Assembly: GCF_900108485.1 (NCBI RefSeq)
Contig: NZ_FNXF01000019.1
Location: 1-64,000, forward strand
Source of the DNA: Rheinheimera pacifica
GTDB taxonomy: Bacteria > Pseudomonadota > Gammaproteobacteria > Enterobacterales > Alteromonadaceae
Length of the DNA: 64,000 bases
Direction: 5' to 3'
The notes under the pieces were generated by a model. It did not search any database. It had not been told where the DNA came from and was given only the letters and a program-made list of their open reading frames with translations. Positions 16,900-27,402 of the stretch are shown here, piece after piece. Position numbers and translations under genes: made by a program. Numbering within the stretch: the stretch's first letter is position 1; each line of letters starts with the position of its first letter.

Positions 16900-17646
16900 T
16901 TACTCTTTAGCTGCAATATTTCTGGCAGTGTAGTCGTTGCCCAGTTCGCTATCAAGTAAAGCGATTTTCTGTAGCATCTGTAGGTGGGTATTTTCGGCAA
17001 ACTGGCGGATATTCAGTTGCTCTTTTGGCAGTTCCAGCGGCGCCATCAGTTCAATAATAACTTTGCCGTTGTTCCAGCGGTTTAGCTTAAACTGGCTGTG
17101 GGTGCTGCTCATACATACCGGCACCAAAGGCACCTTTGCCTCCAGCGCTATATGAAAAGCACCGGCTTTAAACGGCAGTAAGCCACGGCCATAGCTACGC
17201 GTGCCCTCCGGGAACATCCATACCGAGATATTATCGCGGCTGATACGTTCGGCAGCGCCGAGCATGGCCCCCAAAGCGCGGCTTTTATTTTGCCGGTCAA
17301 TCAGAATATTGCCGCTAAGCCAGTACAACTGGCCAAAAAACGGGATGTACTTCAGGCTTTTTTTACCAATGGTTACGGTACGGGGCTGCACACCATTACT
17401 GATGGTAAATAAATCCAGGTTATTCTGATGGTTAGCTATATAAACATAAGGTTTACCCGGGTCGATAGCTTCATGGCGGCGAACTTCAACGCTAATACCG
17501 AAAATATGCGACATCCAGCCATACCAATGCGAAAAAATATAGACATTATTCGGGTGAAATGGCCGTACCAGACAAATTAACAACCCCGCCAGCGTACTGA
17601 TAATAAAAAACAGCACCAATAAAATTAACCTTACTACCGCTATCAC
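16900..17646 (-). CDS. plsC: 1-acyl-sn-glycerol-3-phosphate acyltransferase
   Basis: Makes phosphatidic acid by acylating lysophosphatidate at the inner membrane. 248 aa from a GTG at 17646, which has GGAG eight bases upstream and begins with the hydrophobic anchor. Starting further upstream would add a Cys-containing leader outside the family. The HX4D motif is NHQNNLD, and the substrate motif is [12 protein letters not shown] terminator lies between parC and this gene, so it likely has its own promoter or partial read-through. Confidence 0.92.
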   Translation of the reverse strand: MIAVVRLILLVLFFIISTLAGLLICLVRPFHPNNVYIFSHWYGWMSHIFGISVEVRRHEAIDPGKPYVYIANHQNNLDLFTISNGVQPRTVTIGKKSLKYIPFFGQLYWLSGNILIDRQNKSRALGAMLGAAERISRDNISVWMFPEGTRSYGRGLLPFKAGAFHIALEAKVPLVPVCMSSTHSQFKLNRWNNGKVIIELMAPLELPKEQLNIRQFAENTHLQMLQKIALLDSELGNDYTARNIAAKE

Positions 17647-17691
17647 TGCTATCTCCGCTTCGCCGCCACAGGCGGCTGTTGTCGCCGGCAC

Positions 17692-17717
17692 AAAAAAGGC
17701 GCCGTAAAAAAGGCGCC
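17692..17717 (-). terminator. terminator after parC
   Basis: Two GGCGCC hexamers (17698-17703 and 17712-17717) pair with each other, and on the minus strand the stem is followed by six Ts. It sits 14 bases past the parC stop. Confidence 0.75.
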
Positions 17718-17730
17718 CAGTATAGCGGCT

Positions 17731-20019
17731 TTATTCGGTACTGCTGGTTTGATCACTGCTGATATCGGCACCGTGGTTAACCAGCACTTCATCAATACGC
17801 TGCAAGCCACGCGGTAATTTGTTGCCACGCCGGCCACGTTCACCATGGTAATGTGCTAAATCGTCTGCTTTTAAGCCCAATTTACGCTTACCGGCCACTA
17901 AGGTTACGCTGCCATCAGCCGGCACTATTGCCAATTGGCAAACATACTCTTCACGGCTGGCGGCACGGGCAGACGGTATAGACATCAGCTTATTGCCTTT
18001 ACCTTTACTTAATTTAGGTAAGTCGGCTACCGGGAACACCAGCATGCGGCCTTCGTTGGAGATACACAGCACCAAATCAGTTTCAGGCTGTTTTACCACT
18101 AATGGTGGCAGCACTTTGGCCCCCACCGGCAAACTTAATACCGCTTTACCGGCTTTATTACGACTGAGTAAATCACTGTATTCGGCAACAAAACCATAAC
18201 CGGCATCAGAGGCCAGTAATAACGCCTGCTTTTCATCGCCCAGCAGCACATGATCAAAACTCTCACCTGCCACCACAGCAAAGCGGCCACTTAACGGCTC
18301 GCCCTGGCCACGGGCAGAGGGCAGTTCGTGCGCTTCGGTGGCAAAACTACGGCCGGATGAATCAATAAATACCGCCAGCTGGTTTGACCGCCCACTGGCC
18401 AGCGCTTTGAAGGCATCACCGGCTTTGTAGCTTAATGCATTGCCATCGACATCATGGCCTTTGGCACAGCGTACCCAACCTTTTTCCGACAACACTACGG
18501 TAACCGGTTCACTGGGTAACAGCTCTTTTTCACTTAACGCTTTGGCTTCACCGCGCATAACGATAGGGCTGCGCCGCTCATCACCGTACTTTTCGGCATC
18601 GGCCAGCAACTCATCACGGATAAGCTTGGTCAGCTTTTTCTCTGAGCCTAAAATGCCCTGCAATTTGTCGCGCTCTTTGGCCAGCTCATCCTGCTCGCCA
18701 CGGATTTTCATCTCTTCCAGCTTGGCTAAATGGCGTAACTTCAGCTCTAAAATCGCTTCGGCCTGGCGTTCAGTTACGCCAAAAAAGGCGATCAGTTCGG
18801 CTTTAGGATCATCAAAAGTACGGATAATGCGGATCACATCATCAATATTTAAAAAGGCAATTAATAAACCTTCCAATACGTGCATGCGATCCAGCACTTT
18901 ATCCAGCCGGTACTGCAAACGCCGGCGTACAGTGTCACGGCGGAACGTTAACCATTCAGTCAGAATTTCCAGCAGGTTTTTTACCCGTGGCCGCTGGTCC
19001 AGGCCAAGAATATTAATATTAACCCGGTAGCTTTTTTCCAGATCAGTGGTAGCGAACAGATGCTGCATTAACTGCTCAACATCAATGCGGTTAGAGCGCG
19101 GCACTATGACAATGCGGGTTGGGTTTTCATGATCCGACTCATCACGCAAGTCGCTAACCATTGGCAGTTTTTTCGCCTGCATCTGCGCGGCTATCTGTTC
19201 CAGCACCTTAGAACCGGACGTTTGATGCGGCAAGGCAGTAATCACAATATCGCCATCTTCCTGGCTGTACACTGCGCGCATTTTTACGCTGCCGCGGCCG
19301 GTTTCATAAATGGCTGCCAGCTCATGCGCCGGACTGATAATTTCGGCGTCGGTTGGATAGTCCGGGCCTTTTACGTACTGCATTAAGTCCGTTACGCTGC
19401 TGTGCGGGTTGTCCAGTAAGGCGGCACAGGCATGCGCCACTTCACGCGCATTATGTGGCGGTATATCGGTCGCCATCCCCACAGCAATACCGGTAATGCC
19501 ATTAAGCAATATGTGCGGCAAGCGCGCCGGTAGTACTTTTGGCTCTTCCAGCGTGCCGTCAAAGTTGGGTAGCCAGTCGGTGGTGCCGGCGCCGAGCTCA
19601 GACAACAGCACTTCCGAAAAGCGTGATAATTTGGCTTCGGTGTAACGCATAGCCGCAAAAGATTTCGGATCGTCCGGTGCACCCCAGTTGCCCTGGCCAT
19701 CTACCAGCGGGTAACGGTAAGAGAACGGCTGCGCCATTAACACCATGGCTTCGTAACAGGCGCTGTCGCCGTGCGGGTGAAATTTACCCAAGACGTCACC
19801 GACAGTACGGGCGGATTTTTTGTATTTAGCCAGATGCGACAAACCCAGCTCAGACATAGCGTAAATAATACGCCGCTGTACCGGTTTAAGCCCATCGCCA
19901 ATATGTGGCAAGGCGCGGTCCATAATGACGTACATGGAGTAATTTAAATAGGCTTCTTCGGTAAAACGACGCAGTGGTAACTGCTCAATACCATCTTGTG
20001 AAATTACGGTTTCTGTCAT
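17731..20019 (-). CDS. parC: DNA topoisomerase IV subunit A
   Basis: Decatenates daughter chromosomes with ParE. 762 aa. Catalytic Tyr126 lies in [10 protein letters not shown]. The quinolone region reads [12 protein letters not shown] with Ser86 and Glu90, the sensitive-type residues (E. coli Ser80/Glu84). A C-terminal pinwheel follows (about 500-750). A TPR membrane-protein gene, four bases upstream, separates it from parE, and all three point the same way. Confidence 0.98.
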   Translation of the reverse strand: MTETVISQDGIEQLPLRRFTEEAYLNYSMYVIMDRALPHIGDGLKPVQRRIIYAMSELGLSHLAKYKKSARTVGDVLGKFHPHGDSACYEAMVLMAQPFSYRYPLVDGQGNWGAPDDPKSFAAMRYTEAKLSRFSEVLLSELGAGTTDWLPNFDGTLEEPKVLPARLPHILLNGITGIAVGMATDIPPHNAREVAHACAALLDNPHSSVTDLMQYVKGPDYPTDAEIISPAHELAAIYETGRGSVKMRAVYSQEDGDIVITALPHQTSGSKVLEQIAAQMQAKKLPMVSDLRDESDHENPTRIVIVPRSNRIDVEQLMQHLFATTDLEKSYRVNINILGLDQRPRVKNLLEILTEWLTFRRDTVRRRLQYRLDKVLDRMHVLEGLLIAFLNIDDVIRIIRTFDDPKAELIAFFGVTERQAEAILELKLRHLAKLEEMKIRGEQDELAKERDKLQGILGSEKKLTKLIRDELLADAEKYGDERRSPIVMRGEAKALSEKELLPSEPVTVVLSEKGWVRCAKGHDVDGNALSYKAGDAFKALASGRSNQLAVFIDSSGRSFATEAHELPSARGQGEPLSGRFAVVAGESFDHVLLGDEKQALLLASDAGYGFVAEYSDLLSRNKAGKAVLSLPVGAKVLPPLVVKQPETDLVLCISNEGRMLVFPVADLPKLSKGKGNKLMSIPSARAASREEYVCQLAIVPADGSVTLVAGKRKLGLKADDLAHYHGERGRRGNKLPRGLQRIDEVLVNHGADISSDQTSSTE

Positions 20020-20022
20020 AGC

Positions 20023-21429
20023 TTATCCTGTCTGCTCTGAGGTTTTACTGGCTGCAGAGCGGTTTTTCGCTTTATGCCGGTTTAGTTGCCACAGCAATAA
20101 AATCAGTAATATTACGGTTGAACAGCCCAAAATACTGAGCCATAGCAATTGCACCTGGCGCTCGCGCTCAGCCTGGCTTAGCCGCAGCGCTTTTAGTTCA
20201 TTATCCTGCACCAGTAAGCGGTTGCGTTGCTGTTGTTGTTCGTGATCAAAGCTAAGCCGCATTTGCTCTATGGCCAGCTCGTTTTCTTTATTGCGCACGT
20301 CCTGAAACAGTAAAACAAATTCATGCAGTTGCCGGTAAGCCCGGTCAAACTGGCCCTGCTCGGCCTGAAGCTCTGCTTTTAGGTACATAATGCTAAGCCG
20401 GATTGGGCTATCATCTTCAACCCCTTCGCTGTTAAGGCTTTGCTCAGATAACATTAACTGCTGCATAGCCAGCGAGCTTTGCTTTAACCGCTGATAAATA
20501 AGCGCTTTTTCGTAGTAGTGGGTAGAAATATGTGTTGTGGACTGCAACTGCGGCAGATACTCCTCTGCTTTGGCAATATAACTTAGGGCCGCATCCCCGC
20601 GGTTATTCTGGCTACTGGTGATCGCCAGGCCAAGATAAGCATGATACAAATTCACCTTGTCTTGCGACTGCTGACTTTTTTGCAGCATTTTATTGTAGTG
20701 TTGCAGTGATAATTCGTATTGCTCTAAAAAGCCGTAGGTTCGGGCCAGATTAAACAATACGGTGATTTGGTTTTTCTGCCAGCCCAGCTGTTCATATAAT
20801 GTCAGCGCGGTTTGCAGTAACGCAATGCCGTCTTTTTCGTAAGCCAGCGAAGCATAAAGTAAACCCAGCTCAGCATTAACCTCCGCCAGTACCTCGGTAT
20901 CGTTTAACCGCTGCGCCCGCTGATAGGTATCTTTTAACAATGCCAGCGCCTGCTGATTCTGGTTACGGTTGCTAAACACTGCAGCCTGGTTAATCTGGCC
21001 GAGTAAAATCAGCCTTTCATCATCCAGCAAGGTTGCCAGTGCTATACCCTGTTCGTAATGCTGTAAAGCGCTAACGTCATCGGCCTGCATTTCTCTGGCA
21101 AAGCCCAGCCCATATAACAGCTCCACTTTAGACAATGATTGCAGTTCGCCTAACAAGGCCAGCCCCTGCTCTGCCGCTTGTTGTTGCTCCTGATGCCGCC
21201 CCAGTGTGCCAAACAGCACAGCTTGTTCAGCGTACCACTGCGCCTGTACCGGCTCTGGCAAGCCAGGCAAAGCAGCCTGATGCTGTTGCAGCAAAGCCAG
21301 CATTTCCTCTGGCTGTTGCCGTTTCTGCTCAGTTACTTGCTGCAGCCAGGCAGGGAGTTGTGCACTATACAAGCCCTGACTAAACAACAGAGCGCTGCCC
21401 AGGAGTATTACTGTAATGTGTTTTGTCAC
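20023..21429 (-). CDS. periplasmic TPR protein with C-terminal membrane anchor
   Basis: 468 aa. A signal peptide (about 1-23) precedes many TPR-like helices from about 60 to 370 (for example LLYGLGFAREMQADDVSALQ and FNLARTYGFLEQYELSLQ). Then comes a Gln/Glu/Arg-rich coiled coil (about 375-425), one membrane helix (LLWLSILGCSTVILLILLLW) and a short basic cytoplasmic tail. This is the sensor half seen in many GGDEF enzymes and histidine kinases, but no output domain follows. It sits between parE and parC, 31 and 4 bases away respectively, so it is probably co-transcribed. A protein-protein scaffold or signalling remnant is possible; function unknown. Confidence 0.75.
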   Translation of the reverse strand: MTKHITVILLGSALLFSQGLYSAQLPAWLQQVTEQKRQQPEEMLALLQQHQAALPGLPEPVQAQWYAEQAVLFGTLGRHQEQQQAAEQGLALLGELQSLSKVELLYGLGFAREMQADDVSALQHYEQGIALATLLDDERLILLGQINQAAVFSNRNQNQQALALLKDTYQRAQRLNDTEVLAEVNAELGLLYASLAYEKDGIALLQTALTLYEQLGWQKNQITVLFNLARTYGFLEQYELSLQHYNKMLQKSQQSQDKVNLYHAYLGLAITSSQNNRGDAALSYIAKAEEYLPQLQSTTHISTHYYEKALIYQRLKQSSLAMQQLMLSEQSLNSEGVEDDSPIRLSIMYLKAELQAEQGQFDRAYRQLHEFVLLFQDVRNKENELAIEQMRLSFDHEQQQQRNRLLVQDNELKALRLSQAERERQVQLLWLSILGCSTVILLILLLWQLNRHKAKNRSAASKTSEQTG

Positions 21430-21460
21430 CGTTATAGCGCCTTATTATTGTTACAGCAGC

Positions 21461-23368
21461 CTACACAGTAATGGCGGCTTTATCGCCTTTTAATTCCAGC
21501 CAGTCGCGCCGGTCTGTAGCGCGTTTTTTCGCCAGCAACATATCCATCAGCTCCATCGTTTGTGCCACATCATCTACAGTAAGCTGCACTAAACGCCGGG
21601 TATTCGGGTCCATGGTGGTTTCACGCAACTGCAACGGGTTCATTTCACCCAGACCTTTAAAACGTTGCACATTAACTTTGCCGCGTTTTTTCTCAGCTTC
21701 TATCCGGTCCAGCACGCCATTTTTTTCATCTTCGTCCAGCGCGTAATACACATCTTTACCAATATCAATGCGATACAGCGGCGGCATGGCTACATACACG
21801 TGGCCAGCTGCCACCAGGCTGCTAAAGTGACGCATAAACAAGGCGCATAATAAGGTGGCAATGTGTAAACCATCGGAGTCGGCATCAGCTAAAATACAAA
21901 TTTTGCCATACCGTAATGCGGTTAAATCGGCACTATCCGGGTCCATGCCTATGGCAACAGAGATATCATGCACTTCCTGCGATGCCAGGATCTGGCCCGA
22001 CTCTACTTCCCAGGTATTAAGAATTTTACCGCGTAGCGGCATTACCGCCTGAAACTGACGATCACGCGCCTGCTTGGCACTACCGCCGGCCGAATCCCCC
22101 TCGACCAGAAACAGCTCTGTGCGGTTAAGATCCTGTGCTGAGCAATCTGCCAGCTTGCCGGGTAAGGCCGGGCCGGAGGTAATCTTTTTGCGCACCACCT
22201 TTTTTGCCGCTTTCAGCCGCTTTTGTGCATTGTTAATACAAAAATCGGCCAGGCTTTCGGCAATGTCGGTGTGCTCGTTCAGCCATAAGCTAAAGGCATC
22301 TTTAACAATACCCGAGACAAAAGCCACCGACTGGCGCGACGATAAACGCTCTTTGGTTTGACCGGCAAACTGTGGGTCCTGCATTTTCAGCGACAGAATG
22401 TAAGCACAGCGATCCCAGATATCTTCCGGCGACAGCTTAATACCGCGCGGCAACAGGTTACGAAACTCGCAAAACTCGCGCAGCGCCTCCAGCAAGCCCT
22501 GACGTAAACCATTAACATGGGTGCCGCCCTGGGCAGTAGGAATAAGGTTTACATAGCTTTCGGTTACCAGCTCGCCGCCTTCAGGCAACCACAACAATGC
22601 CCATTCCACCGCTTCGGTGCTGGCACTAAAACTGCCGGTAAACGGCTGCTCTGGCAGACAGATATAGTCTTTTACCGATTCGGCCAGATAATCTTTAATG
22701 CCGTTCTGATAACACCACTGATATTGCTGCTGGTTTACTTTGTCATCAAAGCTCACCGTTAAACCAGGGCACAATACCGCCTTGGCTTTTAATACATGTA
22801 GCATGCGGCTGACAGAAAACTTTGGCGAGTCAAAGTAAGAAGGTGTGGGCCAAAACCGCACCCGGCTGCCGGTGTTACGCTTACCTACAGTACCGGTAAT
22901 GCTGAGCTCAGAAACCTTGTTACCATGCTCAAACGCCATTTCATAAATATTGCCGTCACGACGCACAGTAACGTCTACCCGGCTGGACAATGCATTCACT
23001 ACCGAGATACCTACCCCGTGTAAACCACCGGAGAATTGATAGTTCTTATTGGAGAATTTACCCCCGGCATGCAGGCGGCAGAAAATCAGCTCTACGCCGG
23101 TAACGCCCTCTTCAGGGTGAATATCTACCGGCATACCACGGCCGTTATCTATTACTTCCAGCGACTGATCGTCATGCAGTATCACCTGCACGGTATCGGC
23201 ATGGCCTGCCAATGCTTCATCGACACTGTTATCAATAACTTCCTGGCCAAGGTGATTAGGCCGGGTGGTGTCGGTATACATTCCGGGGCGACGCTGCACA
23301 GGCTCAAGCCCGGTCAGCACTTCAATCGAATCGGCGTTGTACTGTTGTGATGTCATAGTCTCGGTCAC
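21461..23368 (-). CDS. parE: DNA topoisomerase IV subunit B
   Basis: ATPase subunit of topoisomerase IV. 635 aa, as usual for ParE rather than the longer GyrB. GHKL ATP-binding motifs are EVIDNSVDEALAGH and DNGRGMPVD, with GGLHGVGISVVNALS. The TOPRIM domain shows LVEGDSAGGSAKQ, PLRGK and DADSDGLHI. Transcribed after yqiA and the nudF-yqiB-cpdA group, as in E. coli. Confidence 0.98.
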   Translation of the reverse strand: MTETMTSQQYNADSIEVLTGLEPVQRRPGMYTDTTRPNHLGQEVIDNSVDEALAGHADTVQVILHDDQSLEVIDNGRGMPVDIHPEEGVTGVELIFCRLHAGGKFSNKNYQFSGGLHGVGISVVNALSSRVDVTVRRDGNIYEMAFEHGNKVSELSITGTVGKRNTGSRVRFWPTPSYFDSPKFSVSRMLHVLKAKAVLCPGLTVSFDDKVNQQQYQWCYQNGIKDYLAESVKDYICLPEQPFTGSFSASTEAVEWALLWLPEGGELVTESYVNLIPTAQGGTHVNGLRQGLLEALREFCEFRNLLPRGIKLSPEDIWDRCAYILSLKMQDPQFAGQTKERLSSRQSVAFVSGIVKDAFSLWLNEHTDIAESLADFCINNAQKRLKAAKKVVRKKITSGPALPGKLADCSAQDLNRTELFLVEGDSAGGSAKQARDRQFQAVMPLRGKILNTWEVESGQILASQEVHDISVAIGMDPDSADLTALRYGKICILADADSDGLHIATLLCALFMRHFSSLVAAGHVYVAMPPLYRIDIGKDVYYALDEDEKNGVLDRIEAEKKRGKVNVQRFKGLGEMNPLQLRETTMDPNTRRLVQLTVDDVAQTMELMDMLLAKKRATDRRDWLELKGDKAAITV

Positions 23369-23391
23369 TGGCTGATAGGATTAAGCGCGTT

Positions 23392-23964
23392 TTACGCGAG
23401 TTGGCAAAAATTGGCAATAGTCGCAAGCTGCGCGGCATAGCCGACATAACTGTGATCGCCACCTTCGCTCAGTTTTATTTCAGCGCCCTGATAGTAATCA
23501 AGCGCTAAGCGGTAATCTAACACTTCATCACCGCTTTGCAACAGCACCAGGTAATTGTGCGGTTGCTGTAACGTCACCGGCATTAATTGCTCCAGTGCGG
23601 CCATATGTGCCGCAGTTACATCGTAATGCTGCTGCAGTACCGGATGATAATAGCGACCCAAATGCTGATTTAATACAGTGTGCGGTGCCACCGCCGGGTT
23701 AATCAGGCAGGCGCGGCAACTAATTTGCTCGGCAATGCAGGTAGCCAGAAAGCCCCCCAGCGAACTGCCAATTAACGCTACATCACGCTGCTGACCAATA
23801 TGTTGCTGAATAAGCGCCAGTGCCGCTGCCGGCTCATAAGGTAAATCCAGTGCGCTAAAATCGGTGTGTGGGTAATGCTGCTGAAAAAATGCTTTTGTCT
23901 GTACCGCTTTGTCTGACAAGGAAGAGCTGGCAAAACCATGTAAATACACTACTTTTTTATTCAT
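23392..23964 (-). CDS. yqiA: YqiA-type alpha/beta-hydrolase (esterase)
   Basis: 190 aa. Opens with KKVVYLHGFASSSLSDKA (the HGFAS oxyanion region). The nucleophile elbow is GSSLGGF, Asp and His of the triad are probably in SGDEVLDY and EGGDHSYVG. The family includes E. coli YqiA, an acyl-ester hydrolase whose in vivo role is unclear. It lies two bases after cpdA and 23 bases before parE, in the conserved order. Confidence 0.9.
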   Translation of the reverse strand: MNKKVVYLHGFASSSLSDKAVQTKAFFQQHYPHTDFSALDLPYEPAAALALIQQHIGQQRDVALIGSSLGGFLATCIAEQISCRACLINPAVAPHTVLNQHLGRYYHPVLQQHYDVTAAHMAALEQLMPVTLQQPHNYLVLLQSGDEVLDYRLALDYYQGAEIKLSEGGDHSYVGYAAQLATIANFCQLA

Positions 23965-23966
23965 TT

Positions 23967-24740
23967 TTACGTCTTCGCGGTTAAATTCAGTTGGCGGAAC
24001 TGCCAGCGTACATCGCCCGTGGCAGAAAAAAACCAGTCACACCACTGTGGCCCGCCGTTGACAGTTTGCCAGTCGGGCGTTGGCAAAAACTGCACTGAGC
24101 TGGCCGGACAGCCGACAATATCAATATCATGCTCACGGCGCTGATAAGCATAGTGTGCATGGCCATGGGCAATGCCTCTGATATGTGGCTGCGCCGCTAT
24201 AGCCTGCCACAGCCTGGTTTGATCTGACTGGCCATGTTTATCAATAAAACAGTTAAGCGGCCGCGGGTGATGATGGCAAAACAGCCAAACTGCCTGCGCA
24301 CTACTTTGCTGGCATTGCTCTGCCAGCCAAAGCTGCTGCTCGGGTGGAAAAACACCAGCCGGAGTCGGCCCCTTGGTATTAAGCAGCAGCAATTGCCACT
24401 GCGCCAGGAGCAGATTACGTTCAGGCCGAAACGGCGCTTGCTGACATAATACCTCAAGCTGGGCAATATCATCATGATTACCGGGCAAACAAAATACCGG
24501 GCAATCAAGCGGCGCCAGCAATCGGGCCAGTAGCTGGTAAGATTCTGTACTGTGATCCTGAGTAACGTCGCCGGTTAGCAATACCGCATCGGGTTGTTCT
24601 GCTATCAGCGTATCGACAATAGCTGCCAGATGGGCAGCAGGCTGTATCTGTTGATAGCGATCATCAAAGGCAGCCAGCAAATGGCAATCGCTAAGCTGGG
24701 CAAGATGGTATGAAGCTTTCGGGCTAAAGTGGTACTGCAT
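23967..24740 (-). CDS. cpdA: 3',5'-cyclic AMP phosphodiesterase
   Basis: Hydrolyses cAMP, tempering CRP signalling. 257 aa from the ATG at 24740, which overlaps the yqiB stop (ATGA). The calcineurin-like metal motifs are present: QLSDCH, LTGDVTQDH, PGNHDD, FCHHHP and HGHAHYA. Here the first motif has Cys where many homologues have a shorter spacer (DxH read as SDCH). Confidence 0.93.
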   Translation of the reverse strand: MQYHFSPKASYHLAQLSDCHLLAAFDDRYQQIQPAAHLAAIVDTLIAEQPDAVLLTGDVTQDHSTESYQLLARLLAPLDCPVFCLPGNHDDIAQLEVLCQQAPFRPERNLLLAQWQLLLLNTKGPTPAGVFPPEQQLWLAEQCQQSSAQAVWLFCHHHPRPLNCFIDKHGQSDQTRLWQAIAAQPHIRGIAHGHAHYAYQRREHDIDIVGCPASSVQFLPTPDWQTVNGGPQWCDWFFSATGDVRWQFRQLNLTAKT

Positions 24741-25180
24741 CAGGCGAACGCTAACTCGCGGTTTATATAACCCTGGCCGGCACATAATTTCAGCCAGTCG
24801 CGCAGCAGCAGGTTAATCTGACGTTTTTCGTCCGGCAGCAGCATATCCAGATTAGGGTAGTCATAACGGGCTTTAAAGCCACTGATCTGCTGACAGGCCA
24901 GCACTTCAGCCACCCGCGCATCATGGTATAGCCGCACCACAAAGCTGGGGCGGAAATAAAGGTCCCGCTCGTCGGTCAGTTCAATTTGTAATGTGGTAGT
25001 AAAACGCGCCACATCAGTAACGCTAATACGATAGCAATGCAGATCCGAGACCTGAATGACCGTAGCCTGGCCTGTTTTTGTATCCTCAGCCAGATAGCGG
25101 TTCAACTGAGCATAGTTACGTTCGCACAGTGCCAGAAAATCCGGTAATTTTGGTACATATTTCTGGCGTTTAAACCACAC
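24740..25180 (-). CDS. yqiB: DUF1249 protein YqiB
   Basis: 146 aa of unknown function, recognisable by VRLYHDARVAEVLACQQ and FKARYDYPN and by the Cys residue in the LALCERNYAQL opening. It lies one base after nudF and overlaps cpdA by one base, in the same order as E. coli nudF-yqiB-cpdA-yqiA-parE. Soluble, with no signal peptide. Confidence 0.92.
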   Translation of the reverse strand: MWFKRQKYVPKLPDFLALCERNYAQLNRYLAEDTKTGQATVIQVSDLHCYRISVTDVARFTTTLQIELTDERDLYFRPSFVVRLYHDARVAEVLACQQISGFKARYDYPNLDMLLPDEKRQINLLLRDWLKLCAGQGYINRELAFA

Positions 25181-25181
25181 C

Positions 25182-25817
25182 CTAGCCTCCCCAGGCTTGT
25201 TTTACTTTGTTCAGATTAAGTGCCAGCCATTGCAGAGCAATGACACTGGCAGCGTTATCAATTTTTTGCTCAGCCAATAGCTGCATAGCGGCCGTGCGCG
25301 GTACCAGATGCACTTTAATATCTTCGTGCTCTTCTGCCAGGCCGAATACACCGGTTTGCACCGGTTGCGTTATCCGGCCTAAAAACAGCTGAATACGTTC
25401 GGTGGTGCCACCCGGGCTGGATAAGTAGCTAAGCATAGGCCAAAGTTCTTCGATTGTTAACCCTGCTTCTTCCTGGGCTTCACGTTTTGCTACCTGCTCC
25501 GCACTCTCGCCGGGTTCAATCATACCGGCAACCGCCTCCAGCAGCCAGGGGCTGTGGCTGGTAGCTGCAGCACCGGCACGAATTTGTTCAATCAATACCA
25601 GCTCATCTGTTTGGGCATTGTAAGGCAACACCACCACAGCATGACCACGCTCAAAAATTTCGCGTTGAATCGGCCCGCTCCAGCTACCGTTAAACAACCT
25701 GTGGCGTAAGGTATAACGCTCTAAGCGGAAGAAACCCTGAAAAACCGTGGTTTTGTCGAGAATCTCCAGATCCTGATGGCCAAATGATGGATACTCGCCA
25801 AAGTTGAATTTAGACAT
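25182..25817 (-). CDS. nudF: ADP-ribose pyrophosphatase
   Basis: Splits ADP-ribose into AMP and ribose 5-phosphate. 211 aa from the ATG at 25817 (a GTG four codons earlier is possible). The Nudix box reads GMIEPGESAEQVAKREAQEE, and the family-typical REIFERGHAVVVLPY and SSPGGTTERIQLFLG are present. First gene of the operon leading to parE, divergent from tolC. Confidence 0.94.
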   Translation of the reverse strand: MSKFNFGEYPSFGHQDLEILDKTTVFQGFFRLERYTLRHRLFNGSWSGPIQREIFERGHAVVVLPYNAQTDELVLIEQIRAGAAATSHSPWLLEAVAGMIEPGESAEQVAKREAQEEAGLTIEELWPMLSYLSSPGGTTERIQLFLGRITQPVQTGVFGLAEEHEDIKVHLVPRTAAMQLLAEQKIDNAASVIALQWLALNLNKVKQAWGG

Positions 25818-25834
25818 AACGGCACTCACATTCT

Positions 25835-25854
25835 GTTACACTCTTGCGTGTAAC
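25835..25854. promoter_or_regulatory. operator-like inverted repeat between nudF and tolC
   Basis: GTTACAC (25835-25841) and GTGTAAC (25848-25854) are perfect inverses around six bases. It is 18 bases from the nudF start and 83 bases before the tolC start, so a dimeric regulator could control either gene. Which regulator is unknown. Confidence 0.5.
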
Positions 25855-25936
25855 TTTACGGTTTAATGATTACTTAGTTTACAGTAACAGAGTATTATTC
25901 GTGCAGTTTCCTTTTAGTTGGCCAGGATTGGTAAAA

Positions 25937-27295
25937 ATGAAAAAAACCTTAATAAGCACCTTGTTAGCCTCCACTTTCGGTTTGCTAAGCCTGCAAGCCA
26001 CTGCAGCAGATCTGCAGGAAATTTATCAGCTGGCAACTCAGAAAGATCCGCAATTGCTCAAAGCTGTTGCTACCCGTGATGCAGCCAAACATAGTATTGA
26101 CGTGTCAAAAGCAAGATTGTTACCGCAGGTAAATCTAACCGCAGGCTACTCCAAGTCGATGGCAGAAAGTGCGCAGTTTATCGATGGAACTCTGACACCT
26201 ATCGACAGGGACAATAAAGGCTGGAGCGCTGAAGTTGGGTTATCACAATCAATTTTTGATTGGACCAACTGGAAAAATCTGAATACTGCAGAGAAATTAG
26301 CCATGCAAAGCCAGACTAATCTGGATGCTACAGTGCAGGCGTTAATTGTACGGGTATCACAAAGCTATTTCGACGTACTTAAAGCTGTGGATGATTTAGG
26401 CTTTGCCGAAGCTGAAAAAAGATCTATTGAGCGTCAGTTAGAACAAACCAAGCAGCGCTTCGCCGTCGGCTTAACGGCGATTACTGACGTACATGAAGCC
26501 CAGGCTCAATATGACAGTGCAGTAGCGCGCGAAATCACTGCTCAAAATACTTTAGAAACAGCTCGTGAGGCTCTGCGTGAAATCACCGGACAGTATCACG
26601 CAGAATTGGCTACACTTGACACCGACAAATTTTCTACTCAGTCCCCTTCACCAGCAACTGCCGACGAATGGGTTAAACTGGCTGAAGATATGAACCTGAG
26701 TTTGAAAGCCAATAAGTTGGCGCTCGAGATAGCAAGTAACGATATTGATAATGCTAAAGCAGGTCACTATCCAACATTAAGTTTAGATGCATCTTATGGC
26801 ACCTCAGATTCGACCTCAGACACGACAATAGGTGGTGTAACAGAAACCAGTAACTTACCACGCTTTGATAGTAAGCAAATTGGCTTGAATTTGCGTGTAC
26901 CGCTATATAGCGGTGGTGGCACTACGGCACAAACTGCTGTAGCACGCGCTAACTATGTGGCTGTCAGCCAGGATCTGGAACAAAGCTACCGTACTGCTGT
27001 TCGTCAGGTGCGTAGCTCATTTAACGATATTAATGCCAATATCGCTACTATCCGTGCTCTGGAACAAGCTGTTATTTCAGCAGAAAGCGCATTAAATGCT
27101 ACTGAAGCCGGTTTTGAAGTAGGTACCCGTACCATAGTAGACGTGCTGCTAAGTACTCGTAACCTGTTTGAAGCCCGTCGTAACCTGTCAGGTGCGCGCT
27201 ACAATTATGTACTTGCTATCCTTACACTGAAACAAGCCGCTGGTAACCTGTCAGAACAAGATCTGCAAGGTATTAATCAGGCTCTGACTAACTGA
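25937..27295 (+). CDS. tolC: outer-membrane efflux channel TolC
   Basis: Exit duct for multidrug efflux pumps and type I secretion. 452 aa from the ATG at 25937, preceded by AGGATTGG; this start gives the signal peptide KKTLISTLLASTFGLLSLQATA. The two repeated OEP halves and the DLQEIYQLATQKDPQL opening match TolC. A divergent nudF neighbour, as in E. coli, supports the true tolC rather than a paralogue. Confidence 0.95.
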   Translation: MKKTLISTLLASTFGLLSLQATAADLQEIYQLATQKDPQLLKAVATRDAAKHSIDVSKARLLPQVNLTAGYSKSMAESAQFIDGTLTPIDRDNKGWSAEVGLSQSIFDWTNWKNLNTAEKLAMQSQTNLDATVQALIVRVSQSYFDVLKAVDDLGFAEAEKRSIERQLEQTKQRFAVGLTAITDVHEAQAQYDSAVAREITAQNTLETAREALREITGQYHAELATLDTDKFSTQSPSPATADEWVKLAEDMNLSLKANKLALEIASNDIDNAKAGHYPTLSLDASYGTSDSTSDTTIGGVTETSNLPRFDSKQIGLNLRVPLYSGGGTTAQTAVARANYVAVSQDLEQSYRTAVRQVRSSFNDINANIATIRALEQAVISAESALNATEAGFEVGTRTIVDVLLSTRNLFEARRNLSGARYNYVLAILTLKQAAGNLSEQDLQGINQALTN

Positions 27296-27303
27296 TCTGA
27301 CTC

Positions 27304-27341
27304 AGGTTCACCGCGCCCGCGGTGAACCTCTTACCAGTTTT
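27304..27341 (+). terminator. terminator after tolC
   Basis: A perfect 12-bp stem AGGTTCACCGCG / CGCGGTGAACCT with a two-base loop (so effectively a shorter stem), nine bases after the tolC stop, with a modest T-run at 27337-27341. Confidence 0.7.
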
Positions 27342-27402
27342 CACTATTCCCGCCGTCAATTTTCGTTACAATAGCGCATTATTTTTTTGTTGAGGATATG
27401 GC

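Noticed and set aside
18440-19030. 196-codon open frame antisense to parC
   Set aside because: Serine-rich mirror of the parC coding frame, no ribosome-binding site.
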